Below are positions 1-8,434 of a stretch of DNA of 16,332 nt, in pieces. Source of the DNA: Arsenophonus sp052174475 (GTDB lineage Bacteria; Pseudomonadota; Gammaproteobacteria; Enterobacterales; Enterobacteriaceae); the NCBI GenBank assembly GCA_052174475.1, contig JBQMRO010000089.1, forward strand, positions 1-16,332, given 5' to 3'. Below the pieces are notes generated by a model that ran no database searches, was not told the DNA's origin, and was given only the letters and a program-made list of their open reading frames with translations. Numbering within the stretch: the first letter of the stretch is position 1; each line of letters opens with the position of its first letter. A program made the position numbers and the translations under genes.

Positions 1-348
1 GGAAGCTGAAAAAAATCGAGAAGAATGCCCGGCATTCTATGCTTCCTGTCAGTGCACTGTGGTGTCAATAAAAATGACGAATCTAATTGAATCAGCTTTT
101 GCAACAGTGAGGCTATAAAGCTGACGTGCAAAGCATTGCAGATTAAGAAGAACAACCCTTTCAATACTATTTAATTTGCCCCTGTTTGTTTAGGTATGCT
201 GAGAACAGCTAAAGAGCTTTTGATCTACTTGGACCCTGATGCTAAACAAGCATCTAATTTAAGAATAAAAAGCAGATTTATAAAGTATTAGAGTGATGGA
301 GCCAAAAGGGAGTCCTGATCGTTCATACACTAGATTTATTAATAACTC
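1..348 (+). mobile_element. Dead IS256-family element, 3' part (copy A)
   Basis: This is the C-terminal part of an IS256 (Mutator-like) transposase gene plus the right end of the element; the left part lies outside the window. Pieces readable in shifting frames include NLIESAFATVRL, which corresponds to the family's conserved TTNPIESTFATVRLRT block near the C-terminus, then AKHCRLRRTTLSILFNL. Stops and frameshifts break the frame, so no transposase can be made. The right terminal sequence at 323-348 (tcatacac...aataactc) recurs at the ends of the other copies, at 2641, 4759 and 9467, and fixes the boundary. DNA similarity to copy B (about 2285-2641) runs along the whole stretch. The family assignment rests on recognised motifs, not a database search. 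Confidence 0.82.
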
Positions 349-410
349 ATGATTTAGATGCAAATATGTTGCCATAAAATGATATTTTTCTCATTATTGG
401 TAGTTAAATT

Positions 411-448
411 TAACTTATTATTTATTAAAACTAATAAGTTATTTTTAT
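411..448 (+). terminator. AT-only hairpin with T-run, possible terminator
   Basis: A 10-bp perfect stem, taacttatta (411-420) with taataagtta (432-441), closes an 11-base loop and is followed by tttttat. The shape fits an intrinsic terminator reading rightward, but the stem has just one G/C pair and would be weak. It has no surviving upstream gene, so it may be a relic. Confidence 0.35.
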
Positions 449-608
449 AAAAAATAATTTTTTATCTACAAATTTTTTTTGATTTTTTTTAAAATACAAT
501 TAATTATTTAAATCTTTTTTATATAAAAAATTTTTTTATAAATAAAATTTATTGATAAAAATTGTAATAAAATGTTTTCTTATATTTTTGAAAATATTAC
601 TAAATTTA

Positions 609-632
609 TTTACTTTCTTATTAGAAAGTAAA
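609..632 (+). terminator. Perfect 9-bp hairpin upstream of tRNA-Pro
   Basis: tttactttc (609-617) pairs perfectly with gaaagtaaa (624-632) around the loop ttatta. The next bases, ctgttgcttttta, give a T-rich stretch a little downstream. It could be the terminator of a lost operon that lay before tRNA-Pro. It ends 45 bases before the -35 box of the tRNA promoter, so it is not part of that promoter. Confidence 0.35.
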
Positions 633-677
633 CTGTTGCTTTTTATCATCGTAATAGTATGTTTTATCTAAAAATTA

Positions 678-706
678 TTGACGACTTTATCATGTCTCAG
701 TAATAT
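678..706 (+). promoter_or_regulatory. Sigma-70 promoter of tRNA-Pro
   Basis: TTGACG (678-683) and TAATAT (701-706) are separated by exactly 17 bases, and the tRNA begins 12 bases after the -10 box. The bases right after the -10 (gcac) are GC-leaning, as is common at stable-RNA promoters. This is the best-formed promoter in the window. Confidence 0.8.
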
Positions 707-718
707 GCACATCGTTTT

Positions 719-795
719 CGGCGAGTAGCGCAGTCTGGTAGCGCAACTGGTTTGGGACCAGTGGGTCGGAGGTTCGAGTCCTCTCTCGCCGACCA
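719..795 (+). tRNA. proM: tRNA-Pro (anticodon TGG)
   Basis: This 77-base tRNA has an encoded CCA end and is nearly identical to E. coli proM. The acceptor stem CGGCGAG pairs with CTCGCCG, the anticodon stem ACTGG/CCAGT closes a TTTGGGA loop with TGG at 753-755, and the T arm is ggaggTTCGAGTcctct. All stems pair, so it should be functional. In E. coli proM ends the argX-hisR-leuT-proM operon. Here it stands alone with its own promoter (678-706) and terminator (851-877), so the operon has been broken up. It would read CCA and CCG, with UGG probably covering the rest of the Pro box. Confidence 0.97.
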
Positions 796-850
796 ATTTA
801 TTGATCCAATCTTATTCTAATTATTTTTTATTTCTGCCTTGTTAATAATA

Positions 851-877
851 CCTACTTATTAGGTAGGATAGTTTTTT
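851..877 (+). terminator. Intrinsic terminator after tRNA-Pro
   Basis: cctactt (851-857) pairs with aggtagg (861-867), with one G-T pair, and is followed after gata by a run of six T (872-877). It lies 55 bases past the CCA end. The rest of 796-1059 is AT-rich with no gene that I can see. Confidence 0.65.
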
Positions 878-1059
878 ATCAGACTAAATTTATTAGAAAT
901 AAAGTCTTAATATATTTTTGAAATTATTTAATAACTGTGATAAGTAATTCTACTTTTCTAGTTTTTCTTAAAACATAATAAAATAGTTGTTAATTTTTAT
1001 ATTTTTATAGAACATTAATTTTATTTTTTTTCTGTTATTTTTAGTGAAAGGAAATTATA

Positions 1060-1243
1060 GACTTATTAGAAAATCATAATGCCTTATGATCAGGCTATTT
1101 TCTTGCTATGAAGATTTATAAATCTCTTATTCATCCTTAAATTTCATGTTGTTACCACCAGAGTCAGTAGGTCAAATCTCATTAGCTAATTCCAACTTTT
1201 TGAACAGACAGCAACAACTTAAATACTGTTGAAAGGGTTATTT
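1060..1243 (-). mobile_element. IS256-family right-end fragment (fragment E)
   Basis: The terminal sequence acttattagaaaatc at 1061 matches the ends at 4761 and 9470. The stretch ttaccaccagagtcagtagg through gttgaaagggttatttta parallels 4853-4945 of copy C. It is therefore the last ~180 bases of an IS256 element in reverse orientation. It stops where the left end of copy B starts (about 1244), so copy B appears to have landed in or beside it. The remainder of this copy is not present on the other side of copy B. Confidence 0.7.
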
Positions 1244-2641
1244 TAGTTATCCTAATATCTGAGGTATGGAGTTTTAGAGATGATGGCGTATCCTATTGAT
1301 TAATTTCATGGATGATGTCAACAACAGAGAGATGATATGTCATACAAATTTTACCATACAGATATCCTGAAACCTAATATCACCTCTAATCCTTTCCATG
1401 AATTCATTCGTAATACTAGAAGGAAGCTGATAGACACCGCTGTTGATACGGAGTTAAAATTCATGCTACGACAATATACTCAACGCCACCTTATCTACAG
1501 GCAATCATACTATCGACCGTAACGGTTATTTGTTACAGGGAATCATCCAGACTTCTATTAGGGAGTTGAGATTGAAGTGACTACGATTAGAAGTAGGGAG
1601 GGATTACAGCGACAACGGAATATACTTCAATAACTTATTGATTAACGCTTTATCTGAATTGTGCAAAAGCGGCGAAGAGTTCTAGTATCGTTTTTTACGG
1701 ATATCCACCGATGATTTTTATAAATCTCTGGGAGAGATTCTCGGTGAGAGTACATCGTCTTTCTGTAGAAAGCCCCATTAGTAGACTGAAACAGCGATGC
1801 CTTAAATAGTACAAGTAATGAATGCCTGTGTAATTTAAGCGATATGCGTTACCTTTATTTTTTGGTTGAAGGCGTATGTGTCCTTTGTAAGCATGCTGAT
1901 CATCTTTACCTGCTGCTTCATTTATCGATATCACTATTTATGGAAATAAGGAAGCTAGTTATGTTCGAAGATGCTTAACGAGAGTTAAAAGCTGCATTAG
2001 ACTGAACTTCTCGATTGTCTGCGATCGCGAGCCTTAACCGTATCTTTCAGGCTACGATTGTTATGGGCGAGATCCTATTAGTTTTTTAAATGCAATAGCA
2101 AAGATATTCCAGTATACGTAGCACTAACGCCATTAGATAAACAAAATAGCTAATGTATTAGTTTCACTCCAAAAGGGATGCAGCACCGAATGTAAAGGTG
2201 ACCTGCGGAAAGATCATGGTTAGCAGAGAGCCGCGCAATTCTGCTGATAAAGCCCTTGATGTTTTTGTTAGCAAAATTATTAGAGTAAGTTTCCCTGCAG
2301 CAATGAAGATTCTGGAGAATAATCAAGAAGAATAACTGGAATTCTATGCCTTTCTGTCATCGCAGCGGGAATCAATAAGAGTGATGAATACGATTGAATC
2401 AGCTTTTGTAACAGTAAGACTACGAAGCTGATACACGCGAAGCACTATGATTTAAGAAAATAATTTTTTCAATGGTATTTGAGCTGCTCACGTATTTTCA
2501 GAAAAGCTAGAATCTGCTAAGAAATAGTTTTATCTGCTGACCTTGGTGGTAAATAAATCCAACTTAAGGTGAAGAATAGATTCATAAAGCATCAGAGTGG
2601 AATGTAGCTTGACCGTTATACGCTAGATTTACTAAAAACTC
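1244..2641 (+). mobile_element. Dead IS256-family element with transposase pseudogene (copy B)
   Basis: This is an almost full-length element of about 1.4 kb. The left terminal sequence (agttatcctaatatctgagg, from 1245) resembles the left end of copy D, and the right end (cgctagatttactaaaaactc) stops at 2641. The transposase starts near 1337. Recognisable blocks in order, spread over different frames, are FHEFIRNTRRKLIDTAV, an R-N-G-Y-L type block near 1510-1560 followed by QTSI-like residues, VTTIRSREGLQRQR, NKIANVLVSLQKG near 2140 and NTIESAFVTVRLRS near 2380. These follow the order of IS256 transposases (RNGY, PKVR, CWVHKTANVL, TTNPIESTFATVRL). Many stops and frameshifts make it a pseudogene. 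It ends 24 bases from the gshA stop codon. Confidence 0.85.
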
Positions 2642-2665
2642 TTAAGTATCCATTTTTTTTTGTTT

Positions 2666-4225
2666 TTATCGTACATGTATCTTTAAGTAATGCTCAAAAC
2701 TTATTTTATCTACTTGTTCAATTGCTAACTGCTTGATAATTGAGGTGTGACGAGCACTAGTAAAATCAGTTTCTGTTATCACTTCATAAGGTTCATTTCT
2801 TAATTGTTGACAATAGATTTTAGCCAATTGTAAACCATATTGACTAATACTTTGTTCAATCATTGGTGATAATATTTGGCCAGAATAAGTAAGCTCTGGA
2901 TTTTCAAGCATTAATATTAATTGAGAACAAATTTCACGATATCGCGTATTGCCACTAATATCTAATACATTAGCAACTCTGATTAAATCATCAAATAAAA
3001 TCTGTCCTACCTCTTTTAAGGGTCTCATTGATTCACTGCAACCTACACCAATTATTTGTCCAGGTTTACGACCTTCAAGGATCACTCGATTCCAATTCAT
3101 GCGACAACAATTTAATTCTCTTTCATTCATTACAGGTGCATCTGCTAACACACACCAGATTAAAAAAAGATCAAGAAAATGTATCTGAACTTCATCAATA
3201 CCAATTGCAGTAAATGGGTTAATATCTAAAGCTCTAATTTCAATATATTCAATTCCCTTTTTTAATAGGGTATCGGATGGCGACTCATCACCAATAAGCA
3301 CTCGTTTAGGCCGAATTGGAGCATATAACTCATTTTCAATTTGCAAAATATTAGTGTTCAATTGTAAATGTTTGCCATCTTTATTATATAGACCTAATTT
3401 TGTAAACTCTTCTGAAGGCTGTTTTATTGCTTGTTTAAGGCCAGCAACATAAGTCGTTAGATTATTAAAGGTGATTTTTAGATCACTTTGAGATTTGTTA
3501 GTATATCCTAAATCACTCATTCGTAGTGATGTTGCATAAGGTAAATAATAGGTTCCTTTAGCTGTCTTCTCAAAAGGAAGATCCTTGACATTTCCGTGCA
3601 AAAAAGAACCACAAATTGCAGGCGACGCGGCAAATAAATAAGGGATAAGCCAACCAAAACGGTAATAATTACGAATAAGTCGAAAGTAACCAGCAGAAAT
3701 TTTATCCTTGCCACTTTTAGCATCCTTAACAGAAACTAAAGCTTGCCAGAATTCTATTGGTAAAGAAAAATTATAATGGATGCCTGCAATTGTTTGCATT
3801 AATGCCCCATAACGATTCTTTAATCCTTCTCGATACAAAGTTTTAAAACGACCAATGTTAGAAACACCATATTGAGCTAGTTTAATGTTATCTTGGCGCT
3901 CTATAAAACAAGGCATACTTAATGGCCATATCAATTCATGATCAAGATTACGTACTGTATAACGGTGCAAGTCTCTTAAAAATGCTAAAACGTGCCCAAT
4001 ATTATTATCAACTGGAGTAATGAATTCCAATAAAGCTTCAGCAAAATCAGTTGTGATCCATGGATGAGTTAACGCTTTCCCTAAACTATCAGGATGCGGA
4101 GTCTGCGCCAATCCGCCTGTTGGCGTAATTCTTAGTGTTTCACGTTCAATGCCTCGATGAAGACCATTTAATATATTAGGGCGTACCTCTAACCATGATA
4201 TCGCTTTTGATACATTCGGGATCAA
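2666..4225 (-). CDS. gshA: Glutamate-cysteine ligase (gamma-glutamylcysteine synthetase)
   Basis: GshA catalyses the ATP-dependent joining of L-glutamate and L-cysteine, the first and limiting step of glutathione synthesis in the cytosol. The protein is 519 residues against 518 in E. coli and aligns end to end. Visible landmarks are GIERETL (E27, E29), WITTDFAEALLEFITP (D60, E67), FKTLYREGLKNRYGALMQTI, IHYNFSLP, SAGYFRLIRNYYRFGW, LPYATSLRMSDLGYTNKSQS, EYIEIRALDINPF and NWNRVILEGRKPG. The acidic residues E27/E29/D60/E67 fall at the same numbers as in the E. coli Mg-ATP site. The start codon is TTG (4225-4223), as in E. coli gshA, preceded by a strong GGGAGG 5 bases upstream. The frame is intact. 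The next gene in E. coli, luxS, is gone and IS256 copy B sits 24 bases past the stop. Upstream lie tRNA-Arg and tRNA-Ser, the E. coli order. Confidence 0.98.
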   Translation of the reverse strand: MIPNVSKAISWLEVRPNILNGLHRGIERETLRITPTGGLAQTPHPDSLGKALTHPWITTDFAEALLEFITPVDNNIGHVLAFLRDLHRYTVRNLDHELIWPLSMPCFIERQDNIKLAQYGVSNIGRFKTLYREGLKNRYGALMQTIAGIHYNFSLPIEFWQALVSVKDAKSGKDKISAGYFRLIRNYYRFGWLIPYLFAASPAICGSFLHGNVKDLPFEKTAKGTYYLPYATSLRMSDLGYTNKSQSDLKITFNNLTTYVAGLKQAIKQPSEEFTKLGLYNKDGKHLQLNTNILQIENELYAPIRPKRVLIGDESPSDTLLKKGIEYIEIRALDINPFTAIGIDEVQIHFLDLFLIWCVLADAPVMNERELNCCRMNWNRVILEGRKPGQIIGVGCSESMRPLKEVGQILFDDLIRVANVLDISGNTRYREICSQLILMLENPELTYSGQILSPMIEQSISQYGLQLAKIYCQQLRNEPYEVITETDFTSARHTSIIKQLAIEQVDKISFEHYLKIHVR

Positions 4226-4230
4226 ATTGA

Positions 4231-4236
4231 CCTCCC
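4231..4236 (-). promoter_or_regulatory. Strong Shine-Dalgarno of gshA
   Basis: GGGAGG on the reverse strand lies 5 bases before the TTG codon at 4225. No ATG in this frame is better placed, and the first residues (IPNVSKAI) match E. coli GshA (IPDVSQAL). The site therefore fixes the rare TTG start. I could not pick a convincing gshA promoter in 4240-4360. Confidence 0.85.
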
Positions 4237-4360
4237 GTTATCCGTTCGTTATTTTTTCTTTTAGAAAAGCTACTTTAGCGTAAATAAGCAGAATTGTCTT
4301 CGTCTAGCTCATCTAGAGGATAGAATTAAAGTAATCATTTTTTAATAAACATATTTTTAT

Positions 4361-4398
4361 TTTAAAATAAAAACCCTGCCGTTGATTGGCAGGGTTTT
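4361..4398 (-). terminator. Intrinsic terminator of the tRNA-Ser/tRNA-Arg unit
   Basis: An 11-bp perfect stem, aaaaccctgcc (4370-4380) with ggcagggtttt (4388-4398), closes the 7-base loop gttgatt. Read on the reverse strand it is followed by tttttatttt. It lies just past the CCA end of tRNA-Arg and before gshA, so gshA must be transcribed from its own promoter or by read-through. Confidence 0.9.
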
Positions 4399-4404
4399 AT
4401 TATA

Positions 4405-4481
4405 TGGCGCATCCAGAAGGATTCGAACCTCCGACCGCTCGGTTCGTAGCCGAGTACTCTATCCAGCTGAGCTATGGATGC
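4405..4481 (-). tRNA. argV: tRNA-Arg (anticodon ACG)
   Basis: This 77-base gene has an encoded CCA and matches the E. coli argV/Y/Z/Q type closely. The acceptor GCATCCA/TGGATGC is fully paired, the anticodon stem CTCGG/CCGAG holds ACG at 4447-4445 (inosine at position 34 after deamination by TadA), and the T arm ggaggTTCGAATccttc has one G-U pair. The discriminator base is G, whereas E. coli has A; arginine synthetase tolerates either A or G. E. coli has four tandem copies here after serV and only one is left, which fits genome reduction. It is co-transcribed with tRNA-Ser, 10 bases upstream. Confidence 0.97.
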
Positions 4482-4491
4482 ACTATCAAAA

Positions 4492-4584
4492 TGGCGGTAA
4501 GGGAGGGATTCAAACCCTCGATGCAGCTATTAACTACATACTCCCTTAGCAGGGGAACGCCTTCAGTCTCTCGGCCACCTCACC
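4492..4584 (-). tRNA. serV: tRNA-Ser (anticodon GCT)
   Basis: This 93-base class II tRNA with long variable arm and encoded CCA is the serV type that reads AGC and AGU. The acceptor GGTGAGG/CCTTACC pairs with one G-U, the anticodon loop carries GCT (4550-4548), and the T stem is GAGGG/CCCTC. One oddity is that the T loop reads TTTGAAT instead of TTCGAAT, so position 56 is T rather than the near-universal C. This weakens the G19-C56 tertiary pair to G-U. The gene is probably still used because it heads a two-gene unit with a good promoter and terminator. Confidence 0.95.
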
Positions 4585-4625
4585 ATAAAAATAGAAACGA
4601 GAAAGTTTTCAATCATCTCTCTGTT

Positions 4626-4654
4626 GTATGGCATTAAATATTACTTTGCCATAC
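4626..4654. repeat. 8-bp inverted repeat over the tRNA-Ser promoter
   Basis: gtatggca (4626-4633) and tgccatac (4647-4654) are perfect inverted copies. They flank the -10 box, with the right arm inside the spacer between -10 and -35. It might be an operator-like palindrome or a chance hairpin. I know no regulator for this site. Confidence 0.5.
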
Positions 4655-4665
4655 TTAGAAGTCAA
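4638..4665 (-). promoter_or_regulatory. Sigma-70 promoter of the tRNA-Ser/tRNA-Arg unit
   Basis: On the reverse strand TTGACT (4665-4660) and TAATAT (4643-4638) are spaced 16 bases apart. The predicted start is about 45 bases before the tRNA-Ser gene. The -10 box is identical to that of tRNA-Pro. Confidence 0.72.
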
Positions 4666-4758
4666 ACAATTTTCCAATTTTTTTTTACGTTCTTTAGTCG
4701 TTTGCAGATTTCATAATCAAGATGAGTAGTTTAACAACGAAATAAATAATATTCCATT

Positions 4759-6145
4759 GAATTATTAGAAAATCTGGTATAGGGGCTATAAGCTTCTCCT
4801 CCGATCTGATGCTTCGTAAATCTGCTATTCATGCTTAAATTGGACGTTATTACCACCAAGAATCAGCAGATCAACACCTATTAGCTGATCCAAGCTTTTC
4901 TGAGTAAACGGGAAGCAGCTTAGATACCATTGAAAGAGTTATTTTAAACCACAGTGCTTTCATGCGTCAGCTTTATAAGCTCGCCTGTTGCAAAAAAGCT
5001 GATTTAATTGGATTTGTCGTTCTTATTGAAGCCGCAGTGTGCTGACGAAAAGGCATAGAATGCCAGCCGTTCTTCTCGATCTTTTCTAACTTTTTCATTG
5101 TTGCAACATACATTAAAAACTTTACCAGCAAAAATATCAAAGTGTTTATTAGCGGCATCACGGCTCTCTGCTAGCCAAGCTCTTCCAGCAGCTGCAATAA
5201 CTTTCGGTGTTATGCCTTCAGGGATTAAAGCTAACTATATTAGTTATTTTGTATAGCTAATGGTGTTTGTACTACATATCCAGAAATATCTTTGCTATTG
5301 TATTCTAAAAACCAAAGGATTATCTTCCCTGGTAAACTTAGGAGATAAAGTTAAGTCGTGCACTTGCGGTCATCCAGAAGTTCCCCCAGTGCGCTTATGA
5401 CTCTTATATCCATCTTCAAGCGCAATGAGATCCTTATATCCATGTAAAAAGTTCCTGTCAATATAACTAGCAGGTAAAGACTATCATCTTGCCTGACAGA
5501 ATGATGTATGCCTTCAGTCAAGAAAAAATATAACGCGTATCGCTTAAATCACGCAGCCGCTATTGAATCTATTTTCAAGCTATTACTATTTCCATCTTTT
5601 TATGGCTCTCTCAGAGAGAGCATGTACTTTTTATTAAAAATCGTCCACAGAGAGCTTTATGAAAATCGTCGCTGAATAAATCCCTCATGCATTGCAGTTA
5701 TCAAGCTATAGCAGGACTCTTAACCGATTTTGCACCTTTCTCAGATAAGGTAGGAGCAAGCTCTTGAAGGATATTCTATTATCGTTGTAATTCCTTAACT
5801 TTAGGCACTTTAATCTCAATATCACCAATAGTACTTTATATGGTTCGCTGTGGCACATAACCGTTATGGTTGACGGATGATGTCCTTCGAGAATGTGATG
5901 TTGATCATGTTATCGCAGCATATGGGTTTAAGCACAACCCTCAACAACAGTGCTATCAGCTTCCTGGCGCCATTACAGATGAGTTCATGGAAAAGGTTAG
6001 AGATAATATCTGATTTTGTAAAGAATACCTGTAGAGTAAACTTTCATGACATATAATCTCTTTTATTATTGAAATTACTTATAAAATCAATAATTAGGAT
6101 ATGTCAACATCTTTGAAGCTCCATATACCAGAAATGGTATAACTT
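4759..6145 (-). mobile_element. Dead IS256-family element with transposase pseudogene (copy C)
   Basis: The ends are gaattattagaaaatctgg (from 4759, the right end of the element) and ccatataccagaaatggtat followed by aactt (to 6145, the left end). On the reverse strand the C-terminal region reads IRTTNPIKSAFLQQASL, a clear match to the IS256 TTNPIESTFATVRL block, preceded by an MKKLEKIEKNGWHSMPF segment. The start region near 6050 parallels those of copies B and D. Stops and frameshifts interrupt it throughout. It lies between the tRNA-Ser promoter and the eroded stretch before the IS1595 remnant. Confidence 0.84.
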
Positions 6146-7134
6146 CAGGTAAAAGCAATTAGCTGATCAATCATAAAATGTGAACTCATTTATTTCTGAT
6201 AATGATGGCAAAAATATACTAGCAAAACATCATTTAGACAGCAAATTAAGAGTAAAATGGTTAGAAGAAAAAGTAATCAAAAAGCAAAAAATTTTTTGCT
6301 AATTCCTCCTTAAAAAGGAATTGTTTATTTATACCTCTTTAATAACTGTTATTAACGTACAAAAACTATGGCAATAAAATCTCTTAGTGCTGCCTAAATG
6401 TTTTTAACAATAGACTATTAATTAGCATTTTCTGATCCTAAAGTTGTTAACTTATCACTAGCAATTAATCGGTCATGGTGCACAATAATTCCCGCAATTA
6501 TAATTTATCAATCAGAATCAAACAAAACTTTTAAAACTACTATTAGATTCCTGCTTTATCGCAATATATTGGATTAAATTTAGTATTTACGAGCTCAGTC
6601 AGTTAGATTTAGGTAACAAAAGTTTGATGTAGCTCTAATTTAAAGCTGGTTTTTAATTATAACATGTTACATGAGAAAAAATTAAAATCCGTATTATGGA
6701 TTTTTTTTGTTTTCTAGCACTGCACCAACAGAAATCGATTATTATCAGTTAAAATTTAAGTTGGATAATATAAGACGGGTTTATATCTAAGTTAAAAACT
6801 AATTTTCACACTCAACTATCGTAATAATCAAACAATTTATCTGGAAGCAGATAATAATAGCCTATTTAGCTGTTTTAGAGTACCAGTAGCTGAGCTATTG
6901 GTGATCAATATTTGAATACGATAGAATTAATTTGGTGCCAAAAAAGATAAAATATCAACCGATACCAATGAACATTTAATTGCCAAGCTGATTAAACTCC
7001 AAGCAGAAAGTTATGTTAACGATTAATTGCAAAGTATTTGTTTCCATAGATCATTATAGAAATTCTCATTGAATAGTTTTATTCATAGCAATATGGCTAT
7101 GATGGATATAGTTGAGTGTGAATATTATGATGAT
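6146..7134. other. Eroded DNA with short protein-like pieces, unassigned
   Basis: About 1 kb lies between two dead elements with no intact gene. Two pieces look protein-like in the forward direction. One is a 40-codon frame from a GTG at 6180 to a stop at 6302, with polar helix-like composition (SKLRVKWLEEKVIKKQK). The other covers roughly 6800-7020, with NNQTIYLEADNNSLFSCFR and, after stops, KISTDTNEHLIAKLIKLQAE in another frame. I cannot name the parent genes. In E. coli, glpX precedes fpr, but I see no glpX motif here. Confidence 0.45.
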
Positions 7135-8200
7135 GAGACTCCATCGTTAGGAAACTACAACACCTAAAATTATAGCTGATCTTCAAGCCACCAAATAACC
7201 TGCATCTACTTTTAGTAAGTATTGTGGCATATTCAAACTTATTATTACTAAAGGAGAAAACGAAATGATGTTAATATTAGTTATGTTAGAAAAGGTTGTT
7301 GCTTTATTCGTAGAGCAATTTGTAGTCATGTTTATATTTCAATTATTTTTAGTTCAAATAATCTTCTCTAGAGTAAATAATTCTGTATATAAACAAATCT
7401 AAATCTTAGAAGCTACTATCCATCCTTTTAATCGTCTGACATAATTGTCCAGATTTTGAATCTGGAATTCTTTACCAATAACTCTCTGATTATCTAGCCT
7501 TATTAGGCGATGGTAACTAATTTCCTGTTCCTCGCTGATAAAAATTTCGTACCATTTAACTTCATCCAAAAAAAGATGAACTATTTATCTATGATCGCAT
7601 TAATAAAATAGATAACATACTCTATATTAAAATCTTCAAGATCTCATCAGTCATATGATGTTATTGATTTCGGATAATTAAAGACTGCGATTCCTTCTTT
7701 CCTTTTATTTCCTCCTCTCTCGCATTTCTACCTTTCCTATGTGGAATATAACATTTTCTTTCAAAGGGTTCATTAAAAATGTTCCGTCAATTTCAATAAT
7801 AGCATTACTACATTAAGTTGACTATCCTTGGTAAAGGATAGGAAGCACTGCCGTCATTTAAATGCTGTTTTTAAATAGATTCTTTTTTATTTTTCTGATT
7901 TCCGTAAAATCAAGCTATTCAACATATATCGCAGATAACTAAAGCATTTATTCTTGTGATGTAATTTCGCTAGAAGACTTCCAATAAGATTGTTAAATTT
8001 TCCTACGATCGGAGATTTTGCAATGATATCGCTGTAACTCTCAATAAATGTCACCAGCTAGAAATATGTTCATTGTGACAATATTAGCAATATAAATTAA
8101 ATGAGTTGATTAAATGCATAAATTTACATCATCTGATAGATTATTGCAGAGCTAACTAAAAAAATTCAGTTTTATGTTGGTAAAATATGATGGGAGTCTC
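7135..8200 (-). mobile_element. Dead IS1595-family element with transposase pseudogene (copy G)
   Basis: The element is about 1.07 kb, bounded by inverted ends gagactccatcgt (from 7135) and atgatgggagtctc (to 8200). On the reverse strand the order of remnants matches IS1595 transposases: an eroded zinc-ribbon-like start (LQRYHCKI), a region aligned with LHHKDKWFSYLQ of the other copy, IEIDGTF (the first acidic residue of the DDE/DEN site), EPFERKCYIPHRKGRNARE in the next frame, TDEILK, then IQNLDNYVRRLKGWI near 7440. The last corresponds to the family's NVNNYHSRLKGW block. Stops and frameshifts make it non-functional. It matches the copy at 11861 along most of its length, including about 100 bases past the transposase. 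Confidence 0.75.
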
Positions 8201-8379
8201 TTTGATCTGTATGAGTGTTTGTTTTTTCATGGTAACCGCTATAGCAAAATTATTCATATAGTAAATAAGATTTCTATCAACAACCTTTGCTAAGATAGCT
8301 ATAATTTTATATTATAAGGAATAAGTCATAACTTAACTGAATAGTTAAAATACATTGTCGATAATGGTTTTTCCTAGTT

Positions 8380-8388
8380 TGATATAAT
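8380..8388 (+). promoter_or_regulatory. Extended -10 promoter of fpr
   Basis: TG-a-TATAAT (TATAAT at 8383-8388) is a perfect extended -10 element 46 bases before the fpr ATG. No good -35 lies at the usual distance. E. coli fpr is a SoxS target, but I could not make out a convincing soxbox upstream. Confidence 0.65.
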
Positions 8389-8434
8389 ATGACCAAACAT
8401 TAACGCTTTATTTAATACATTGGGGGCCAGTAGT

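Larger units (their letters stand above)
349..677. other. AT-rich non-coding spacer between IS256 copy A and tRNA-Pro
   Basis: This stretch is almost pure A/T from about 405 to 600. I see no open frame of useful length and no recognisable gene remnant. It holds two perfect hairpins, listed separately at 411-448 and 609-632. It is probably an old intergenic region or a fully eroded gene. Confidence 0.6.

Noticed and set aside
2949..3213. Forward frames opposite gshA
   Set aside because: They are antisense shadows of a well-conserved gene with no start signals.
7265..7402. 45-codon hydrophobic frame (MMLILVMLEKVVALFVEQF...) with an AAGGAG sequence 8 bases upstream
   Set aside because: It lies antisense inside the 3' part of the IS1595 relic, and the matching part of the second copy (12730-12850) does not keep the frame. 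The ribosome site is probably chance.
8201..8382. SoxS-type box upstream of fpr
   Set aside because: E. coli fpr has one, but no GCAC-n7-CAAA-like sequence stands out here and the region is eroded up to the -10 box.
8420..8434. Upstream TTG start for fpr adding five residues (MGASS)
   Set aside because: The ATG at 8435 has a well-spaced GGGGG, gives exactly the E. coli length of 248 and matches the family N-terminus; the G-run would be inside the coding region if TTG were used.
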